From: an uncultured Bacteroides sp.
GTDB lineage: Bacteria > Bacteroidota > Bacteroidia > Bacteroidales > Bacteroidaceae
Reading direction: 5' to 3'
Length of the DNA stretch: 64,000 nucleotides
Assembly: GCA_949296575.1 (NCBI GenBank)
Contig: CASFPE010000007.1
Coordinates: 1-64,000, forward strand
Below the pieces are notes generated by a model that saw only the letters and a program-made list of their open reading frames with translations, was not told where the DNA came from and did not search any database. Position numbers and translations under genes: made by a program. Of this stretch, positions 18,088 through 26,290 are shown piece after piece (positions within the stretch are counted from its first letter, which is position 1; each line of letters starts with the position of its first letter).

Positions 18088-19498
18088 GTTAACGCAGATA
18101 CCCCGGCCGTCGGGGCATCTGGAGGCAGTGCGCGGGTTCTTGCTGGACTTTGGCAAGGGCCTTGGCCTGGAGTCGTTCACGGACAAGTGCGGGAACGTCG
18201 TCATCCGCAAGCCGGCTTCGCCGGGGATGGAGGGGCGGCGCGGCGTGGTGTTGCAGGGGCACATGGACATGGTGCCGCAGAAGGACAACGGCACGGCGCA
18301 TGATTTCACGAAGGACCCCATCCGGACGGTGGTGGACGGCGAGTGGGTGCGGGCTTGCGGCACGACGCTGGGCGCGGACAACGGATTGGGCGTGGCCGCC
18401 ATCATGGCGGTGCTGGAGGACGGCTCGCTGAGGCACGGCCCGCTGGAAGCGTTGGTCACGGCCGACGAGGAGACGGGCATGTACGGCGCCTTCGGCCTGG
18501 AGCCGGGCGTGCTGCGGGGGAAAATCTTGCTTAACCTCGATTCGGAGGAGGAGGGCGAGCTGTACATCGGCTGCGCGGGGGGCTTGGACGTGTCCGCCGC
18601 CCTGCGCTACCGCGAGGAGCCTGCCGCCGAGGCCGACGAGGCCCTGCGCTTCACCGTCAAGGGGCTGCGCGGCGGCCATTCGGGGCTGGAAATCGGGGAG
18701 GGCCGCGCCAACGCCAACAAGCTGATGGCCCGCCTCGTGGCCGAGTGCATGCGCCGCTACGGCGCGCGCCTGGCCGGATGGGAGGGCGGCAACATGCGCA
18801 ACGCCATCCCGCGCGAGGCCACGGCGGTGATGATGTTCGCCCCGGCCGAGGCCCGCGCCTTTTTCGAGGACGGGCTGGCCGGGGAGATGCTGGCCACGTG
18901 GCAGAACGAGTACCGGGGCGTGGACGACGGCATCGCGCTCGACGCCGGGCGCGACGACTGCCCGGCCGCCGTGATGCCCGCAGGGGCGCAGGAAGCCTTC
19001 GTGTCCGCCATCCTCGCCTGCCACGACGGCGAGATGCGCCGCATCGCGGCCATGCCCGACACGGTGGAGACCTCGTCGAACCTGGCCATCGTCGCCGTGG
19101 GCGGCGGGACGGCCAGCGTCAAGATACTCGCCCGCAGCTCGTGCGACTCCATGAAGGCTTTCCTCGCCGAGGGGCTCGAGGCCTGTTTCCGCCTCGCCGG
19201 GATGGAGGTGGAGACGTCGGGCGGCTACTCCGGCTGGCAGCCCGACTTCCAGTCGCCCGCCCTCGCCGCCCTGCGCCGGGCCTACGCCGGGCTGTTCGGC
19301 GCGGAGCCCAAGGTGAAGGTGGTCCACGCCGGGCTGGAGTGCGGCATCCTCGGCGCGAAGATGCCGTGGCTCGACATGGTGTCGTTCGGCCCCACCCTGC
19401 GGTCGCCCCACTCCCCGGCGGAGCGGGCCCACATCCCCAGCGTGGCGCGGTTCTACGACTTCCTTGTGGCCGCCCTCGCCCAAGTGCCGGAGGAGTGA
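18035..19498 (+). CDS. pepD: Aminoacyl-histidine dipeptidase PepD (M20 family)
   Basis: PepD is a di-zinc cytosolic dipeptidase that cleaves Xaa-His dipeptides such as carnosine. The 487-aa length fits. Zinc-site motifs are visible in order: the His of LQGHMDMVPQ, the bridging Asp of TLGADNGLG, the Glu pair of TADEETGMYGA, the Asp of NLDSEEEGE and the C-terminal VHAGLECG region. The lid/dimerisation domain lies about residues 205-385. It overlaps the upstream membrane protein gene and is very GC-rich, with mostly G/C third positions. Confidence 0.93.
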   Translation: METIKTLAPQNVWRHFYELTQIPRPSGHLEAVRGFLLDFGKGLGLESFTDKCGNVVIRKPASPGMEGRRGVVLQGHMDMVPQKDNGTAHDFTKDPIRTVVDGEWVRACGTTLGADNGLGVAAIMAVLEDGSLRHGPLEALVTADEETGMYGAFGLEPGVLRGKILLNLDSEEEGELYIGCAGGLDVSAALRYREEPAAEADEALRFTVKGLRGGHSGLEIGEGRANANKLMARLVAECMRRYGARLAGWEGGNMRNAIPREATAVMMFAPAEARAFFEDGLAGEMLATWQNEYRGVDDGIALDAGRDDCPAAVMPAGAQEAFVSAILACHDGEMRRIAAMPDTVETSSNLAIVAVGGGTASVKILARSSCDSMKAFLAEGLEACFRLAGMEVETSGGYSGWQPDFQSPALAALRRAYAGLFGAEPKVKVVHAGLECGILGAKMPWLDMVSFGPTLRSPHSPAERAHIPSVARFYDFLVAALAQVPEE

Positions 19499-19506
19499 CG
19501 CGCGCC

Positions 19507-19543
19507 CCTATATATAATAATGTACGTACATATTATATATAGG
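19507..19543. repeat. A/T-rich near-perfect palindrome after pepD
   Basis: The arms CCTATATATAATAATGTAC (19507-19525) and GTACATATTATATATAGG (19526-19543) are reverse complements except for one extra base. It starts 8 bp after the pepD stop in an otherwise GC-rich stretch. It has no T-run, so it is not a standard terminator. It could be a protein-binding site or an RNA hairpin protecting the pepD 3' end. Confidence 0.75.
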
Positions 19544-19590
19544 CTGCGGCGGGAGGGCATGGCAAACGGCCTGCCGCGCCGCCGGAAATG

Positions 19591-19712
19591 CCCTATAGGG
19601 CGGCCGAAAATACCCTATAGGGCGGTTAAAACTCCCCTATAGGGCAGTTAAAAATACCCTATAGGGCATTTTGAACTCCCCTATAGGGCATTTCCAACGA
19701 CTCTATAGGGCG
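19591..19712. repeat. 22-bp tandem array of CCCTATAGGG palindromes
   Basis: Six units start at 19591, 19613, 19635, 19657, 19679 and 19701, an exact 22-bp period. Each begins with the 10-bp palindrome CCCTATAGGG (the last is CTCTATAGGG) followed by GC and a less conserved A-rich 10-mer such as GGTTAAAACT. The array lies about 90 bp upstream of the HU-like gene and 50 bp after the pepD-distal palindrome. Invariant palindromes at two-helical-turn spacing suggest an array of protein-binding sites. The ligand is unknown. Confidence 0.9.
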
Positions 19713-19799
19713 TTTCAAGACAAGTAATAAATGTTTAATTAACGGGCGGTTGGAGGAATCCGCCGCCCATAGTATGAACTTCAAAAAACAACAACGACC

Positions 19800-20297
19800 A
19801 TGGCTAAATTTAAGTTAGTCCAGAAGGTGAACCCGCAGAAGCGGAATGAACCCGCCAGGTGGTTCGCCATCCCGAAGATTGTAGCGCGCATGACAACCCG
19901 TGCCGTGTGCAAGTATGTAACCCGCAACACCACCGTGGCGCCCACCGAGGCCGAAGCCACGCTCAACCTCGTGCTCGACGCCGTGCCCCAGCTGCTCAAG
20001 GACGGCAACAGCGCGCAGATTGGCAACCTCGGCTGGCTGCGCCTCTCCTTCGGCAGCGAGGGAGTGGAGGAACCCGGCAAGTTCAACGCCGAATCCATGA
20101 TGAGGAACCTCAAAATCGTCTTTACCCCGTCGAAGGAGCTGGTAGAGGAGGTTTCCAAAGGCATCGCCTACGAGAGCGCAGGCATCGTGGAGGAAGGCTT
20201 CACCTTCCCCACGCTCAAGGCCTACAACAACTACAAGGCGACCGGCAGGTTCCCCATCGGCGGCGACGAGGAGGAAGAATCCGGCGCCGGCCAGTGA
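19800..20297 (+). CDS. HU-like DNA-binding protein (HU-related family)
   Basis: The 165-aa protein belongs to the histone-like HU-related family of Bacteroidetes, which is longer than canonical HU. It has an N-terminal basic part (KFKLVQKVNPQKRN), then an HU-like helical core and beta-arm region (about 30-125). The C-terminal tail ends in an acidic run (GGDEEEES). It is expected to bind and bend DNA. It is a single gene with its own terminator. The 22-bp palindrome array lies upstream, so binding-site autoregulation is one possibility. I found no clear TAnnTTTG promoter between array and gene. Confidence 0.85.
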   Translation: MAKFKLVQKVNPQKRNEPARWFAIPKIVARMTTRAVCKYVTRNTTVAPTEAEATLNLVLDAVPQLLKDGNSAQIGNLGWLRLSFGSEGVEEPGKFNAESMMRNLKIVFTPSKELVEEVSKGIAYESAGIVEEGFTFPTLKAYNNYKATGRFPIGGDEEEESGAGQ

Positions 20298-20320
20298 CCA
20301 TCGGCCCCCGGGCCGCCCGC

Positions 20321-20354
20321 GCAACCCCCGCCCACGGCGGGGGTTGCTTTTTTT
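20321..20354 (+). terminator. Rho-independent terminator of the HU-like gene
   Basis: GCAACCCCCG (20321-20330) pairs with CGGGGGTTGC (20338-20347) around a short loop, followed by seven T residues. Confidence 0.92.
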
Positions 20355-20388
20355 AACGCCCCGCAGGGCAATAAACCGCCGCCCGCCC

Positions 20389-20406
20389 GTTTCTCTTATA
20401 AGAAAC
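20389..20406. repeat. Small palindrome upstream of the macroglobulin gene
   Basis: GTTTCT (20389-20394) and AGAAAC (20401-20406) flank CTTATA, 17 bp before the ATG at 20423. It could be an operator or part of the leader. No promoter consensus is evident between the terminator and this gene. Confidence 0.4.
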
Positions 20407-20422
20407 CCTAAACGGAAACGAC

Positions 20423-23400
20423 ATGAAACGCCGACTTTTCGCCGCCCTCCTCGCGGCCATCCTCCTCGCCGCCCCGGCGGCCCAGGCACAGAGTTACAAG
20501 AAACTGTGGCGCAAGGCCGAACGCGCCGAAGCCTCCGGCCTGCCCCGCACCGCCCTCGATGCCGTGGAAGGCATCCTCCGCAAGGCGGGCGACAGCCCCG
20601 CCGCCCGCCAGCACCGCGTGAAAGCCCTGCTCCGCGCCGCCCGCCTCCGCGCCGACCTCGCGCCCGACACGCTCTGGGCCGACATCCCCCGCCTCGAGGC
20701 CGCCCGCGCCGCCCTCCAAGGCACCCCCGAAGGAGCATGGCTCGCCTACGCCCTCGGCCGCCTCTGCGAGCAGGCCGCCCGCGCCGCCCATGCCCCCGCA
20801 GCCCCCGCCCCGGAAGCCGCGCCCCCCGCCGATGTCCGCCAGTGGCAGCCCGTCCATTTCCTGCAACGCGCCTACGCCTGCTACCTCGCCTGCGCCGACC
20901 CCGCCAACTACCCCGGCAACCCCCCGGCGCGGGACTACGGGCTGCTCCTCGACCTGCCCGAAGGCGGCCTCCCCCCCGATGCCGCCCTGCGCCAGGCCCT
21001 CACCCTCCGGGCCGCCCGCGCCCTGCGCTCGCTTGCCGTTCCCTTGGAGGCGCACTGCAAACAGGCCCGCTTCCCCGGCGGCGACCCCTGCTGGGTTCAC
21101 CCGGAAGACACCGTGGCCGCCCTCTCGCCCTACGATGCCGCCGCAGCCGCCGCCAACCTCTGCGCCCGCCTCTCCGCCCTCTGCCTGGCGCAAGGCGACA
21201 CCCTCGCCTATGCCCTCGCCCGCATGGAGCAGCTGGAAGCGATGCGCCTCCGCGCCGACTTCCCCGCGTATGGCGAAGACGTTCCCAATACACCGTATTA
21301 CGCAGCCCTCGCGCAGTTGCAGGAAGCCTGCCGGGGCAGCGAGGCCGCCGCCGAAGTGGCCTTGCAGCGCGCCCGCCTGCTCCGCTCCGCCGGCCGCCCG
21401 GCCGAAGCCATGGCCCTCCTGCGCGAGGCCGTGGAAGCCCACCCGCGCTACTTCCGCGCCGATGCCCTCCGCAACGAGATGGACGGCATTGCCCGCCCGC
21501 TCTGCGAAGCGCAGGCGCCCGAAACGGCCTGCCCCGGCGGCGCGATGCCCCTCGACTTCCGCTACAAGAACCTCCCGGAGGCCGCCGTGCGCCTCTGGCG
21601 GCTGAACATCCCCCCCACGCATCCCGATGCCGTGCGCTGGCGCAGGCTCGGCCCCACGCCCTACGAGGCCGGCGCGGAGGAAATGCAGTCCTTCCTCCGC
21701 CGCCACGGCACGCCCGTCCGCACGGACACCGTGCGCTTCCGCCCCACGCCCGATTACTTGCCGCGCGACACCGCCTTCCGCCTCGCCGCCCCCCCGGCCG
21801 GGCTCTACGTGGTGGAAGTGTCCGCCCCCGGCGGCGATGCCGCCCCGGCTTGCATGCTGGTGAACGTCAGCCGCCTGCGCCCCGTGTGGACGTCGCTCGG
21901 CGGCGGCAGGGAGCTTTGGGCGGTGCTGGACGCGCAGACGGGCCGCCCCGTGGCGGGTGCCTCGCTCCGCTTCTTCCGCAGCAGGGGCGACACGCTCTCG
22001 CTGGTGAAGGCCCTCGCCGCCGACGCGCAGGGCGAACTGGAGTGGACGCCTGCGGACTATGACTGCGCCCAGGCCGTGTGCGCGGGCGACAGCTGCATGG
22101 AGCCGGTGCGCGTGTGGCCGCAGGGCGAGGCGGATTATCCCGCCCCCCGTCCCGTGGAGCGCCTCTCCCTGTATGCCGACCGCAGCCTCTACCGTCCCGG
22201 GCAGACGGTTCACGTGGCCGGGACGGCCTGGCGGCAGTGCGGCGACAGCCTCCGCGTGCAGCCCGGGCGGCGGTTCACCCTCCGCCTCCTCGACGCCAAC
22301 GGGCGCGAATTGGAGAGCCGCACGGTGGAGTCTGACGCCTTCGGCGTGTTCGCCGCGCAGTTCGTGCTGCCGCAGTCGTGCCTGCCGGGGCGTTTCACGG
22401 TGGACGCAGGCCGCAGCAGCCTCGCGTTCCGCGTGGAGGAGTACAAGCGGCCCACGTTCCGCGTGGCGTTCCGCCCCGTGTCCGCTGCCTACGCGGAAGG
22501 CGACTCCGTGTGGCTCGAAGGGCGGGCGGAGACGTTCACCGGCCTGCCCGTGGCCGATGCCCAAGTGGCCTACGCCGTGCGCCGCACGTCCGGTCTCTGG
22601 CGCGGGGCGGGGGGCAGCGTGGCGGCCTCCGGCACGGTGCGCACGGATGATGGCGGCGCGTTCCGCATCCCCGTCCTGCTGGAGCCGGAAGCCTCCGGCG
22701 TGTCGCCGCTCACGCGCTACTATGCGTTTTCCGTGGAAGCCGCTGCCACTTCCCCCGCCGGGGAGACGCAGACGGCCACGGCCTGGCTGCCCGTGGGCAG
22801 CGCCTCCGTCCGCCTTTCCGCCTCCCTCGGCGGCGAGGTGGTGAAGGAACGCCTGGACAGCCTCGCCTTCCATATTGAGAACCTCTACGGCCAGACGCTC
22901 CCGGAGGCGGAGGGGCGCTGGCGCGTGCTGTCCGCTGAAGGCGGGCGGCTGCCCAAGGACAGTTGCCTGCTGCAAGGCGCGTTCCGCAGCGGGCGCAAGC
23001 TGGACGCGGTCCCGCTCCGCGCCCTGCCCGGCGGGGCGTACCGCCTCCTGCTTTCCGCCACGGATTCCTTAGGCCGCGAGGCGGAGTGGGAACAGGCGTT
23101 CACCCTCTTTTCGCTGGCCGACCGCCGGCCTCCCGTGCATTCGCCGTTGTGGATGCACCAGGAGGGCGGGGAGTTCGGCCCCGGCCGGCAGGCGGACCTC
23201 TATATAGGCACGAGCCTCAAGGATGCCTATATATTATATAATGTGTATGCCTCCGGCGGGCGATGCATCGAGCGGCGGCGCATTTTCCTCACGGACTCCA
23301 TCATGAAGCTGTCGTTTGGCCAGCGCGAGGAGTATGGCGACGGCATCTGCGTGTCGTGCCTGCTCGTGCGCGACGGCGAGGTGCATCAGCGCGAAGCCGC

Positions 23401-26224
23401 CGTGCGCCGTGCCGAGCCTGACATGCGGCTGGCGTTGCGCTGGTCGTCGTTCCGCGACCGCCTCGTGCCGGGGCAGCAGGAAGAGTGGCGGCTCGCCGTG
23501 TCGTATCCCGGCGGGCGGCCCGCCCGCGCCAACCTGATGGCGGTGCTGTATGATGCGTCGCTCGACGCGCTCAGCCCCCACCGCTGGTCGCCCGGCGTCT
23601 CGTTCGTGCGCAACGTCCCCTACGTCCGTTGGCAGAGCGCATGGCCGGGCGTGTCGCGCCGCGCCTTGGCGTTCCCCGCCGTGCGATGGGATGTCCCCGC
23701 CTTTGCCGAGGCTTCCGTTCGGGTGGAGGACTTCTCGCAAGTGCTTTACGGCCGGTGGGGAATGGACGGCGTGTACCTGTTGGGTACGTCCTCCCGCACG
23801 GTGAACGCCGTGATGAAATCCGCTCCCGCCGTGGCGGCGGATGTGGCGGTGGAGGAAGCGGCGGCAGCGGCTTCCCCGGCGGAATCCTTGCCGGGCCTGC
23901 GCAGCGACTTTGCCGAGACGGCTTTCTTCTACCCGCAGCTCCGCACGGACGCGGAGGGCGGGGCGGTGGTGTCCTTCACCCTGCCGGAAAGCGCCACGGA
24001 GTGGCGGTGGATGGGCCTTGCCCACACCGAAGACCTCCACTGGGCGATGACGGACACCACCGTGGTGGCGCGGAAAGAGTTCATGGCCGCGCCCCACATG
24101 CCGCGCTTCCTCCGTGCGGGCGACGATGCCGTCCTGGCCGCCACGCTCTCCAACCTGACGGGCAACGCCCTCCGGGGGACGGCCCGCCTCGAAGTGTTCG
24201 ACCCCGTGACGGAGCGCGTCCTCTTCTCCGCCCGCAAGGCGTTCCGCGTGGCGGCCCGCGCTTCGGACACCGTTGCCTTCACGTTCCGGGCGGCGTTCGA
24301 GCCGGGGCTGGTGGCGTGCCGCGTATGGGCGGAATCGGACACAGGCGCGTTCTCCGACGGCGAGCAGCACTATCTGCCCGTCCTTTCCCCCAAGCGGTGG
24401 ATGACAGAGGCCGTGCCGATGTCCGTCACCGGCACGGACACCGTGCGCTATGCCTTGCAGGGCCTGTTCAACCACGACAGCCCGACGGCCACGCACCGCC
24501 GCTTGACGGTGGAGCTGGCGGCCGACCCCGTGTGGTTTGCCATACAGGCGTTGCCCTCGCTCGGCACGCCGGCCGGCGACGATGCCATCTCGTGGGTTTC
24601 CGCTTATTATGCGGACAACCTTTCGGCGCATATCCTGAACGCCTGCCCGAAGATACGGGCCGTGTTCGATGCCTGGCGGGCGCAGGGCGCGGCGGGCGAG
24701 CCGCCCGCCGGGTTGGGGGACGGGGATGCTTCCCTCCGCGAACTGCTGTTGGAGGAAACGCCTTGGCTCTCCGCCGCCGAGGACGGGGCAGAGGCCCGGC
24801 GCCGCCTTGCCTTGCTGTTCGACCTCAACTGGCTGCAAGGGCAGAACGCGTTGGCGGCCCGCAAGCTCGCCGAACTGCAACGGGCCGACGGGGCTTGGCC
24901 GTGGTTCCGGGGCATGCAGGGAAGCCTGCACGTCACCCTCTATGCCGTGGAGGCATTGGGGCGGCTTGCGGCTCTCACCGGGCAGGCGTTGCCCGGCGAC
25001 GTGCTGCCGATGTACACCCGTGCGCTCGGCTACCTGCACCGCGAGGCCCGCGACTGCTATCTGGATTTGAAAGCGGCGGAGGCGCGTCAGGGCAAGGACG
25101 CGCCCGCGCAGCCTTCCGCGTTGCCTTCGTGGGTGCTGCGTTACCTGTACGCCTGCGCCCTGTCGCCCGTCCCGCTGCCAGCGGAGGCGGAGGAGGCGCA
25201 CGGCTATTTCGTCCGGCGACTGGCTGCGATGCCGCCGGCTTCCGGCCTGTATGAAAAGGCGTTGGCCGCCGTGGTGCTGGCCGAGGCCGGGCAGGCGGAA
25301 GCGGCATCGGGCTATCTTCGCTCGCTGGCGGAATACGCCGTCCGCGTGCCGGGCAAAGGCATGTGGTACGACACGCGCCGCGCCGCCTGTTCGCCGGATT
25401 CGTACCGCGTTCCCGTGCAGGTGGCGGTCATTGAGGCGTTCCGCCGCATCGGCGGCCACGATGCCGAGGTGGAGGAGATGCTCCTCTGGCTGTTGTCGCA
25501 GAAGCGCGTGCAGGCTTGGGATTCGCCGCTGTCCACGGTGAATGCGGTCTACGCCCTGATGGCGGGCGGCACGGCCTTGGGCGGCAGTTCCGTGGCCTTG
25601 CGCATCGGCGGCACGGAGATTGCGTCGCCGTCGGCAACGTCGCAGGCAGGAAGCGGCTACGTGAAGGAAAGTTTTTCCGGAGGCAGCCTGCCGGAGTTGT
25701 CGGAGGACGCCGTCCTGTCGCAGGAAGGCGAGGGGTTGGCTTGGGGCGCCGTCTATGCCCAGTATTTAGAGGACATGGAGCGCGTGCCGTCCCTCTGCGC
25801 AGAGGGTTTCGCCGTGGAGAAGAAGCTGTTCGTGGAGCATGCGCAGGAAGGCCGCAAGGTGCTGCTTCCCGTGGCGGACGGCACGGTGCTGCGCGTGGGC
25901 GACAAAGCCTGCGTGCGCCTCGTGGTGACCGTGGGGCAGGACATGGACTTCGTGTCGCTGAAGGACGAGCGTCCGGCCTGCCTGGAACCGCTGTCGGCGC
26001 GCTCCGGCTACCGGGTGCTGTCCGGCGAGGGATGCTACGAGGCGGTGAAGGATGCTTCCACGGTGTATTTCTTCGACCGCCTGCCGAAGGGCGTTTACGT
26101 GTTCGATACCTATTATTACGTGGCACGCGCGGGACGTTACGTTTCGGGGCTTTCCGTGTTGCAGTCCGCCTATGCGCCGGAATATTCGGCCTATGCGCCC
26201 GTACAAGTCCTCACGGTGGAGTAA
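20423..26224 (+). CDS. Alpha-2-macroglobulin family protein (MG2 domain), very large
   Basis: The 1933-aa protein has an N-terminal signal peptide (about 1-22, ending AAQAQ) and an N-terminal region with TPR-like helices (about 25-350). MG2-type domains follow: YADRSLYRPGQTVHVAGTAW near residue 588 is the signature. The A2M core, TEWRWMGLAHTEDLHW, is near 1193. Bacterial macroglobulins usually trap proteases. Where family members carry a CxEQ thioester, this protein reads TPAGDDAISW (about 1378), so covalent trapping is unlikely. The gene is extremely GC-rich, especially its first half, with antisense open frames as by-products. Length and layout match large Bacteroidetes homologues I recall. 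Confidence 0.88.
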   Translation: MKRRLFAALLAAILLAAPAAQAQSYKKLWRKAERAEASGLPRTALDAVEGILRKAGDSPAARQHRVKALLRAARLRADLAPDTLWADIPRLEAARAALQGTPEGAWLAYALGRLCEQAARAAHAPAAPAPEAAPPADVRQWQPVHFLQRAYACYLACADPANYPGNPPARDYGLLLDLPEGGLPPDAALRQALTLRAARALRSLAVPLEAHCKQARFPGGDPCWVHPEDTVAALSPYDAAAAAANLCARLSALCLAQGDTLAYALARMEQLEAMRLRADFPAYGEDVPNTPYYAALAQLQEACRGSEAAAEVALQRARLLRSAGRPAEAMALLREAVEAHPRYFRADALRNEMDGIARPLCEAQAPETACPGGAMPLDFRYKNLPEAAVRLWRLNIPPTHPDAVRWRRLGPTPYEAGAEEMQSFLRRHGTPVRTDTVRFRPTPDYLPRDTAFRLAAPPAGLYVVEVSAPGGDAAPACMLVNVSRLRPVWTSLGGGRELWAVLDAQTGRPVAGASLRFFRSRGDTLSLVKALAADAQGELEWTPADYDCAQAVCAGDSCMEPVRVWPQGEADYPAPRPVERLSLYADRSLYRPGQTVHVAGTAWRQCGDSLRVQPGRRFTLRLLDANGRELESRTVESDAFGVFAAQFVLPQSCLPGRFTVDAGRSSLAFRVEEYKRPTFRVAFRPVSAAYAEGDSVWLEGRAETFTGLPVADAQVAYAVRRTSGLWRGAGGSVAASGTVRTDDGGAFRIPVLLEPEASGVSPLTRYYAFSVEAAATSPAGETQTATAWLPVGSASVRLSASLGGEVVKERLDSLAFHIENLYGQTLPEAEGRWRVLSAEGGRLPKDSCLLQGAFRSGRKLDAVPLRALPGGAYRLLLSATDSLGREAEWEQAFTLFSLADRRPPVHSPLWMHQEGGEFGPGRQADLYIGTSLKDAYILYNVYASGGRCIERRRIFLTDSIMKLSFGQREEYGDGICVSCLLVRDGEVHQREAAVRRAEPDMRLALRWSSFRDRLVPGQQEEWRLAVSYPGGRPARANLMAVLYDASLDALSPHRWSPGVSFVRNVPYVRWQSAWPGVSRRALAFPAVRWDVPAFAEASVRVEDFSQVLYGRWGMDGVYLLGTSSRTVNAVMKSAPAVAADVAVEEAAAAASPAESLPGLRSDFAETAFFYPQLRTDAEGGAVVSFTLPESATEWRWMGLAHTEDLHWAMTDTTVVARKEFMAAPHMPRFLRAGDDAVLAATLSNLTGNALRGTARLEVFDPVTERVLFSARKAFRVAARASDTVAFTFRAAFEPGLVACRVWAESDTGAFSDGEQHYLPVLSPKRWMTEAVPMSVTGTDTVRYALQGLFNHDSPTATHRRLTVELAADPVWFAIQALPSLGTPAGDDAISWVSAYYADNLSAHILNACPKIRAVFDAWRAQGAAGEPPAGLGDGDASLRELLLEETPWLSAAEDGAEARRRLALLFDLNWLQGQNALAARKLAELQRADGAWPWFRGMQGSLHVTLYAVEALGRLAALTGQALPGDVLPMYTRALGYLHREARDCYLDLKAAEARQGKDAPAQPSALPSWVLRYLYACALSPVPLPAEAEEAHGYFVRRLAAMPPASGLYEKALAAVVLAEAGQAEAASGYLRSLAEYAVRVPGKGMWYDTRRAACSPDSYRVPVQVAVIEAFRRIGGHDAEVEEMLLWLLSQKRVQAWDSPLSTVNAVYALMAGGTALGGSSVALRIGGTEIASPSATSQAGSGYVKESFSGGSLPELSEDAVLSQEGEGLAWGAVYAQYLEDMERVPSLCAEGFAVEKKLFVEHAQEGRKVLLPVADGTVLRVGDKACVRLVVTVGQDMDFVSLKDERPACLEPLSARSGYRVLSGEGCYEAVKDASTVYFFDRLPKGVYVFDTYYYVARAGRYVSGLSVLQSAYAPEYSAYAPVQVLTVE

Positions 26225-26262
26225 AAAAACTCCCCCTTGGGGCAAGTTTGGAGGAAAAGCAT

Positions 26263-26270
26263 TATTTTTG
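26263..26270 (+). promoter_or_regulatory. Candidate -7 box for the DUF1573 gene
   Basis: TATTTTTG matches the TAnnTTTG consensus 20 bp before the ATG at 26291. No -33 TTTG with usual spacing was found; one at 26247-26250 is too close. Confidence 0.4.
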
Positions 26271-26290
26271 CCGTCACGCAACGATAGACT

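Noticed and set aside
18089..19483. Minus-strand frame opposite pepD (464 codons)
   Set aside because: Antisense shadow; the plus strand has the full set of M20 zinc-site motifs.
19591..19712. Possible CRISPR array
   Set aside because: The repeated core is only 10 bp, the period is 22 bp, the intervening 10-mers are partly conserved, and there are no cas genes.
20408..22975. Long minus-strand open frame (855 codons) opposite the macroglobulin gene
   Set aside because: It is the antisense of a GC-rich gene with strong third-base bias, which removes stops. The translation is low-complexity His/Gly/Ala/Arg-rich without domains, while the plus strand shows a signal peptide and MG2/A2M motifs.
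23234..25459. Second long minus-strand frame (741 codons) opposite the macroglobulin gene
   Set aside because: Same artefact of GC-rich coding DNA; no recognisable motif or start context.
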